The notes under the pieces were generated by a model that was given only the letters and a program-made list of their open reading frames with translations, did no database searches and was not told the DNA's origin. From NCBI GenBank assembly GCA_934432675.1, contig CAKRYT010000006.1:62001-126000 (forward strand): 64,000 nucleotides of DNA, given 5' to 3'. Below, in pieces: positions 60,167-64,000 of the stretch. The translations under genes were made by a program, and so were the position numbers. The DNA comes from an uncultured Eubacteriales bacterium. GTDB lineage: Bacteria > Bacillota > Clostridia > Oscillospirales > CAG-272. The number at the start of each line of letters is the position of its first letter. Positions within the stretch are counted from its first letter, which is position 1.

Positions 60167-61596
60167 CCTTGCATACAGAGGGGAGAACGGAGGGGCGTGT
60201 GAGGCACCTGCCCGCGCGCGGACCCGTCGATGCCGCCGGGCGGGAGGTCCTGCTCGAACTCAAAAACGTCGATATCACATTCGGGCGCGGGGAGCGCGCC
60301 GTGCGGGCGGTACGCGACGCCTCTTTCCGCATTTATCGCGGCGAGACGTTTTCGCTCGTCGGAGAGTCCGGATCGGGGAAGACGACCGTCGCGCGCGCCG
60401 TCATCCGCGTCAATCCGGTTTCCGCCGGGGAGATCCTGTATCGGGGGGTGCGGATCTCTGGGCGCATCCCGCACGCCCTGGACCGTGAGGTCATCCGCAA
60501 TATCCAGATGGTGTTTCAGGACCCCGCCGCATCCCTCAACGAGCGCGCGACGGTGGATTATATCGTTTCCGAGGGACTGTACAATTTTCATCTGTACGAG
60601 AACGAGGCGGACCGTGTCCGCCGGGTGGAGGAGATGATCCGTGAGGTCGGTCTGCTCCCCGAGCACCTGACCCGCTACCCGCATGAGTTTTCGGGCGGAC
60701 AGCGACAGCGCATCGGTCTCACCCGCGCCATGGTGATGGAGCCGGAACTCGTCGTTGCCGACGAGCCGATCTCTGCCCTGGACGTGTCCGTCCGCGCACA
60801 GGTGCTGAATCTGATGAAGAAGTTTCAGAGGGAGCGCAGGACCACCTATCTTTTCATCGCGCACGATCTCTCGATCGTCCGTTTTATTTCCGACCGTATC
60901 GGTGTGATTTATAAAGGCAGGATTGTAGAGGTCGCCCCGGCGGAGGAACTGTTTGAATATCCGTTGCACCCGTATACGCGTTCGCTCATTTCCGCCATCC
61001 CGATCCCCGACCCGCAACTGGAAAGGCAGAAGAAACTGTTGGTCTACGATCCCTCCGCGCACGGGGAGCCCGTCGGTATCCAGACCCTCACCGACATCGG
61101 ACACGACCATTTCGTGTTCGGGGACGAGAGGGAGGTGGACGCCTACCGTCGCATCCGTGCAGAGGGGATCCGCACCCACCGCATCGGCGGTGCACGGCAG
61201 GGGGAGGCAGTGGCAGCCCCCGATGCCGCCTGGGCGGAGCACTTTGCTGTCGGGGCGGAACGCCCCGACATGGAGAGGGAACGCCCCCCGGAGGATCTGC
61301 CCGAGGGGGACTTGCCGGAGAACACCGCTCCCGGCAGTCCCGCCCTCTCCGAGGGCAGTGCGGATGTGGCGGCAGAGGCAATCATCGAGGCACCTCCGCA
61401 CGACACCGGGCATATCGGCTATTCGGTCGGTGCTTTTTTCCTGCCGGTGGTCGGGCTTGCCGTGGGCGGCATTTTCAAAAAGCATCGCCATATCCGCAAT
61501 TATCTGGCGTGTCGGCGGGGCGGTATCGCCGGGCTCGTCGTGCGCGGTGCCGCCGTCGGGCTGTTTGCGCTCGCGCTGGTCCTTGCCGTTTTGTAA
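60163..61596 (+). CDS. oppF: Oligopeptide ABC transporter ATPase OppF with C-terminal two-helix membrane tail
   Basis: 477-residue protein. Residues ~30-320 are a standard OppF: Walker A GESGSGKTT, Q-loop FQDPAASLNE, signature FSGGQRQRIGL, Walker B LVVADEPISALD, and HPYTRSLISAIPIPDP. After about 330 comes an acidic linker, then two hydrophobic helices (about 418-437 and 453-477) separated by a basic KKHRHIRNYL...RR segment, ending at the stop. Such a tail is not part of usual OppF (~310-330 residues). The start overlaps the oppD stop by four bases (ATGA). It is the last gene of the operon. Confidence 0.9.
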   Translation: MTLHTEGRTEGRVRHLPARGPVDAAGREVLLELKNVDITFGRGERAVRAVRDASFRIYRGETFSLVGESGSGKTTVARAVIRVNPVSAGEILYRGVRISGRIPHALDREVIRNIQMVFQDPAASLNERATVDYIVSEGLYNFHLYENEADRVRRVEEMIREVGLLPEHLTRYPHEFSGGQRQRIGLTRAMVMEPELVVADEPISALDVSVRAQVLNLMKKFQRERRTTYLFIAHDLSIVRFISDRIGVIYKGRIVEVAPAEELFEYPLHPYTRSLISAIPIPDPQLERQKKLLVYDPSAHGEPVGIQTLTDIGHDHFVFGDEREVDAYRRIRAEGIRTHRIGGARQGEAVAAPDAAWAEHFAVGAERPDMERERPPEDLPEGDLPENTAPGSPALSEGSADVAAEAIIEAPPHDTGHIGYSVGAFFLPVVGLAVGGIFKKHRHIRNYLACRRGGIAGLVVRGAAVGLFALALVLAVL

Positions 61597-61604
61597 AGTG
61601 CCCG

Positions 61605-61663
61605 CGACCGAAAAGAGCCCACGACCGAAAAGAGCCCACGACCGGCGGTCGTGGGCTCTTTTC
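61605..61663. terminator. Bidirectional terminator with duplicated left arm
   Basis: A 17-bp perfect stem (61627-61643 with 61647-61663) contains AAAAGAGCCCACGACC. The left arm is preceded by a tandem copy: CGACCGAAAAGAGCCCA occurs at 61605-61621 and 61622-61638. It separates oppF and yajC. Confidence 0.88.
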
Positions 61664-61678
61664 GTATTCTGCGGGGAA

Positions 61679-62230
61679 TTATTCTTTGGTTGCGTCGTCC
61701 GCAGGGGCGGTTTCGGTGGTCTCTGCGGTGTCAGCGGGAGCGGGGGCGGCATCGGTCACCTCGGTGGTGGCAGCGGCTTCTGCCGTTGCTTCCGTCTCGG
61801 GGGCGGCTTCCGTCGCCTCGGGGGCCGGCGTCTCTACCATGGCGGCAGGTTCGACGGCGGATTTCTTCTTGCCCTTCTTACCGTTCTTTGCGGGCTCGGC
61901 AGGGGTCTCATTCACGATCGGGTGCGAGTCCTCTGCGACGACGTCCACGGAGCGGATGGCGGCGCGCAAGAAACGGATGTGGGTCTTGTCCTTGGTGGTC
62001 TCGATGACGACCGTCTCATCTTTGAGCGAGACGATCTTGCCGACGATACCGCCGATGGTCGTGACCTCGTCACCGACCTTCATGTTGTCGCGCATTTTCT
62101 GCGCTTCCTTTTCCTGTTTCTTCTGCGGACGGATGAGCAGGAAGTAGAAGACAACGACGACGATGACGAGCATACCGATGGTCAGCCAGCTCTGCGCACC
62201 GCCTGCCAGTGCAAAGGGGGAAAACATCAT
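61679..62230 (-). CDS. yajC: Preprotein translocase subunit YajC with long acidic tail
   Basis: 183-residue YajC, accessory to SecDF in protein export. It has one TM helix (about 15-33, MLVIVVVVFYFLLIRPQKKQ) and the conserved MRDNMKVGDEVTTIGGIVGKI block. After about 110 it carries a KKGKKK stretch and a ~65-residue Ala/Glu/Thr-rich tail, longer than most YajC (~90-110 residues). GAGGAAC precedes two adjacent ATGs; the first is used. Confidence 0.93.
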   Translation of the reverse strand: MMFSPFALAGGAQSWLTIGMLVIVVVVFYFLLIRPQKKQEKEAQKMRDNMKVGDEVTTIGGIVGKIVSLKDETVVIETTKDKTHIRFLRAAIRSVDVVAEDSHPIVNETPAEPAKNGKKGKKKSAVEPAAMVETPAPEATEAAPETEATAEAAATTEVTDAAPAPADTAETTETAPADDATKE

Positions 62231-62262
62231 TTTTTGTTCCTCGTTTCATAGTATTTTTTCTC

Positions 62263-62291
62263 ATTATACCCACTTTTTATGAACAATTCAA
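62263..62291 (-). promoter_or_regulatory. Promoter of yajC
   Basis: On the minus strand TTGAAT (62286-62291), 17 bp, TATAAT (62263-62268). Confidence 0.75.
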
Positions 62292-62322
62292 TACCTATCG
62301 TACTTTTTTGTGTTCCCGTGAA

Positions 62323-62352
62323 TTGACAAGTCGCCGCGGTGCGTGCTACAAT
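62323..62352 (+). promoter_or_regulatory. Promoter of pyrR
   Basis: TTGACA (62323-62328), 18 bp, TACAAT (62347-62352), 35 bp before the start codon. Confidence 0.75.
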
Positions 62353-62387
62353 ACGATGAAGAAAACAGAGAGGAGCACCTCTTTTAC

Positions 62388-62927
62388 ATGAAACTCAAAG
62401 CGCAGATCATGGATGCGGCGGCGGTGGGGCGTTGCATGACCCGCATTTCTTACGAAATCGTGGAGCGGGAAGGGGACCTCGACGGGTTGGTGCTCGTGGG
62501 GATCCATACCCGCGGGGTGCCGATGGCACAGATGGTCGCCGAGCGTATCCGAGCGCATAGCGGCGTTTCCGTACCGGTCGGGGTGCTGGACATCTCGCTC
62601 TACCGTGACGATCTGTCGACGATCGGAGAACTACCGGAGGTACGCGGATCGGAGATGCCGTTTGACGTGACGGGAAAACGGGTGGTGCTGGTCGACGACG
62701 TGCTCTATACCGGCAGGACGGCGCGTGCCGCCATCGACGCGCTCTTTGCCCTCGGCAGACCGCAGACCATCCGCCTCGCCATCCTCGTGGACCGCGGGCA
62801 TCGGGAACTTCCCATCCGCGCCGATTTCGTGGGGAAGAACATGCCTACCTCCCAGCGCGAGGTCGTGGCAGTGCATTTCGACGAGACGGACGGCGATACC
62901 GGCGTTTACCTCTTCGAGCAGGAGTAA
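62388..62927 (+). CDS. pyrR: PyrR: pyr mRNA-binding attenuator / uracil phosphoribosyltransferase
   Basis: 179-residue phosphoribosyltransferase-fold protein. The PRPP site is VVLVDDVLYTGRTARAA (99-113), and PyrR features include GIHTRGVPMA, DISLYRDDL and LAILVDRGHRELPIRADFVGKN. PyrR binds pyrimidine-operon leader RNA when UMP is high and causes termination. The ATG at 62388 matches the family N-terminus; AGGAG is 12 bp away, a little far. A likely target lies just downstream, in the leader before the uracil permease. Confidence 0.93.
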   Translation: MKLKAQIMDAAAVGRCMTRISYEIVEREGDLDGLVLVGIHTRGVPMAQMVAERIRAHSGVSVPVGVLDISLYRDDLSTIGELPEVRGSEMPFDVTGKRVVLVDDVLYTGRTARAAIDALFALGRPQTIRLAILVDRGHRELPIRADFVGKNMPTSQREVVAVHFDETDGDTGVYLFEQE

Positions 62928-63000
62928 ACGTTCGTCTGCAAGGGAGGGGGCGAGCCGCGGATGGACGTCGCCGTCTCGGGTGCATATACATTAAGATGAA

Positions 63001-63026
63001 GAGAGCGCGCCGTCAGGCGCGCTCTC
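63001..63026 (+). terminator. Hairpin after pyrR
   Basis: 11-bp stem GAGAGCGCGCC/GGCGCGCTCTC with a GTCA loop, without a good T-run. The stretch 62928-63000 holds nothing recognisable. Confidence 0.5.
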
Positions 63027-63111
63027 CCTGCCTTTCCGGCCGATGGCAAAGTTTCTGTTCTGCCGGACGGCTTTTTGCACAAAACGAAGCCGAATTTTAC
63101 GCATAAACTGT

Positions 63112-63136
63112 CATTCTGCACAAGAATGGCTTTTTT
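63112..63136 (+). terminator. Second terminator after pyrR
   Basis: CATTCT (63112-63117) with AGAATG (63123-63128), then GC and TTTTTT. Confidence 0.65.
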
Positions 63137-63148
63137 CGGTGATTTCTC

Positions 63149-63177
63149 TTTACAAAGCGGTCACAATCTGCTAGAAT
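63149..63177 (+). promoter_or_regulatory. Promoter of the uracil permease
   Basis: TTTACA (63149-63154), 17 bp, TAGAAT (63172-63177) preceded by TGC. Confidence 0.7.
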
Positions 63178-63202
63178 ATCGACAGTCAAAGATCTTTAAG
63201 CA

Positions 63203-63288
63203 CGGTACAGAGAGACCGGGAAGATTGTCATAGAGGGCGCGTCGCGCCGGTTTGTGGTACATCTTGCTCGGGCAAGGTGTATTTTTTT
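63203..63288 (+). promoter_or_regulatory. Probable PyrR-binding leader and attenuator terminator
   Basis: CGGT (63203-63206) and ACCG (63215-63218) close a hairpin with loop ACAGAGAG, resembling the PyrR anti-antiterminator loop (consensus ARUCCNGNGAGGYU). Downstream, ACATCTTGC (63259-63267) pairs with GCAAGGTGT (63272-63280), followed by ATTTTTTT. It lies between the promoter and the permease gene. The binding-loop match is partial. Confidence 0.6.
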
Positions 63289-63351
63289 GCGGCATCAACG
63301 GCGAGAGCCGAGTAAATAGATGTAATTAATTTGTACAGGAGATGCAAAATT

Positions 63352-64000
63352 ATGAAACTCGTCTACAATGTCGGCGCAAAGCCGAAGGAGATTGGCATCG
63401 GTAAAATGCTGATCTTCGCTTTCCAACAGTTGCTTGCCATTCTCGCGGCAACGATCGCGGTGCCGGCAATCGTCGGTAACGGGATGTCCGCCTCTGCCGC
63501 ACTGTTTGGTGCGGGCGTCGGCACACTGGTATATTTGTGCTTCACTAAGTTTAAGAGCCCTGTGTTCCTCGGTTCCTCCTTTGCGTTCATCGGTTCTATG
63601 TTCGCGGCGTTCGCGGGTGGCGTGTCCATGTCGGTCGGATACCTCGGTCTTTTGATCGGTGCTCTGATGGCAGGGCTCGTTTATGTCGTTATTGCACTGG
63701 TCGTCAAGTTCTGCGGTGTTAAGTGGATCGGTAAACTGATGCCCTCCGTGGTTATCGGGCCGACGGTCGCACTGATCGGTCTTTCGCTGGCAGTCAACGC
63801 AGTGAATGATGCTGTCGGTGTCAATCTTAATGCCGACGGTGTGCGTGTGATGAACGGTCACACCGTGCTCTGCCTGATTTGCGCCCTGGTGACACTCGCG
63901 GTTGTCATTATCTGCTCCGTTTATGGCAAGAAAATGACTAAAATGATCCCCTTCGTACTTGGTATTCTCGCTGGCTACGGTGTGGCGACGATCTTCACCT
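63352..64000 (+). CDS. uraA: Uracil permease, NCS2 family (3' end outside window)
   Basis: The first 216 residues of an NCS2 nucleobase transporter. It opens MKLVYNVGAKPKEIGIGKML with FAFQQLLAILAATIAVPAIVGNG, the typical UraA first helix, followed by further helices and VKWIGKLMPSVVIGPTVALIGLSLA, the family signature region. AGGAGAT lies ~10 bp before the ATG. The attenuator upstream and the neighbouring pyrR support uracil as substrate; xanthine is the alternative in this family. Confidence 0.88.
   Translation, partial: MKLVYNVGAKPKEIGIGKMLIFAFQQLLAILAATIAVPAIVGNGMSASAALFGAGVGTLVYLCFTKFKSPVFLGSSFAFIGSMFAAFAGGVSMSVGYLGLLIGALMAGLVYVVIALVVKFCGVKWIGKLMPSVVIGPTVALIGLSLAVNAVNDAVGVNLNADGVRVMNGHTVLCLICALVTLAVVIICSVYGKKMTKMIPFVLGILAGYGVATIFT

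Overview
The window is high-GC bacterial chromosome (coding DNA is plainly GC-rich by eye; not computed). It looks like a Gram-positive Bacillota genome, most likely a high-GC Clostridia member of gut type. The grounds are the gene set (PyrR with a leader attenuator, RqcH, MnmM/YtqB, UPF0291, the UPF0237/UPF0210 pair, PstSCAB-PhoU-PhoPR), strong AGGAGG-type ribosome sites, sigmaA-like promoters with 17-18 bp spacers, and many intrinsic terminators. No phage, IS element, CRISPR array, rRNA or tRNA was seen. Most of the window reads as core chromosome with a few accessory genes.

Layout. 1-6912 (minus): a lipid operon plsC-acpP-[KS+KS-like fusion]-fabG-fabZ-fabD-accD-accA (accA cut by the window edge). 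7101-13685 (plus): phosphate regulon pstS-pstC-pstA-pstB-phoU-phoP-phoR behind candidate Pho boxes, then ogt. 14600-18585: an AraC-type regulator between two MATE exporters, one co-oriented downstream and one divergent. 18629-19975 (minus): a single gene fusing a TIR domain to a SAM methyltransferase, with a consensus promoter. 20074-23003: a P-type cation ATPase behind a probable yybP-ykoY (Mn2+) riboswitch and terminator. 23072-27332: aminotransferase with Lrp-type regulator, the ACT/UPF0210 pair, and an MntP-like protein. 27433-29165: a two-component system. 29351-32890: a small unknown protein, a HAD phosphatase, RqcH and MnmM. 33063-37969: a BI-1 protein, an AI-2E-type transporter, a membrane protein, a metallo-beta-lactamase-fold protein and UPF0291. 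38565-48361: two very large surface proteins anchored by a C-terminal helix. 48534-53615: an ABC exporter pair, MurA, and a small membrane protein that overlaps murA tail-to-tail. 53915-61596: an oligopeptide ABC transporter, oppABCDF. 61679-64000: yajC, pyrR and the start of a uracil permease behind a PyrR-type attenuator.

Features that stand out are: (1) the TIR-methyltransferase fusion; (2) a ketosynthase fused to a second ketosynthase fold that has lost all three catalytic residues, like the KS-chain-length-factor pairs of polyketide and PUFA synthases, in an operon with no visible enoyl reductase; (3) two solute-binding proteins, PstS and OppA, whose halves appear in swapped order (circular permutation); (4) OppF carrying a two-helix membrane tail and OppD carrying a large insertion; and (5) the long surface-protein pair. 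All motif and promoter calls were read by eye; no database search was run.
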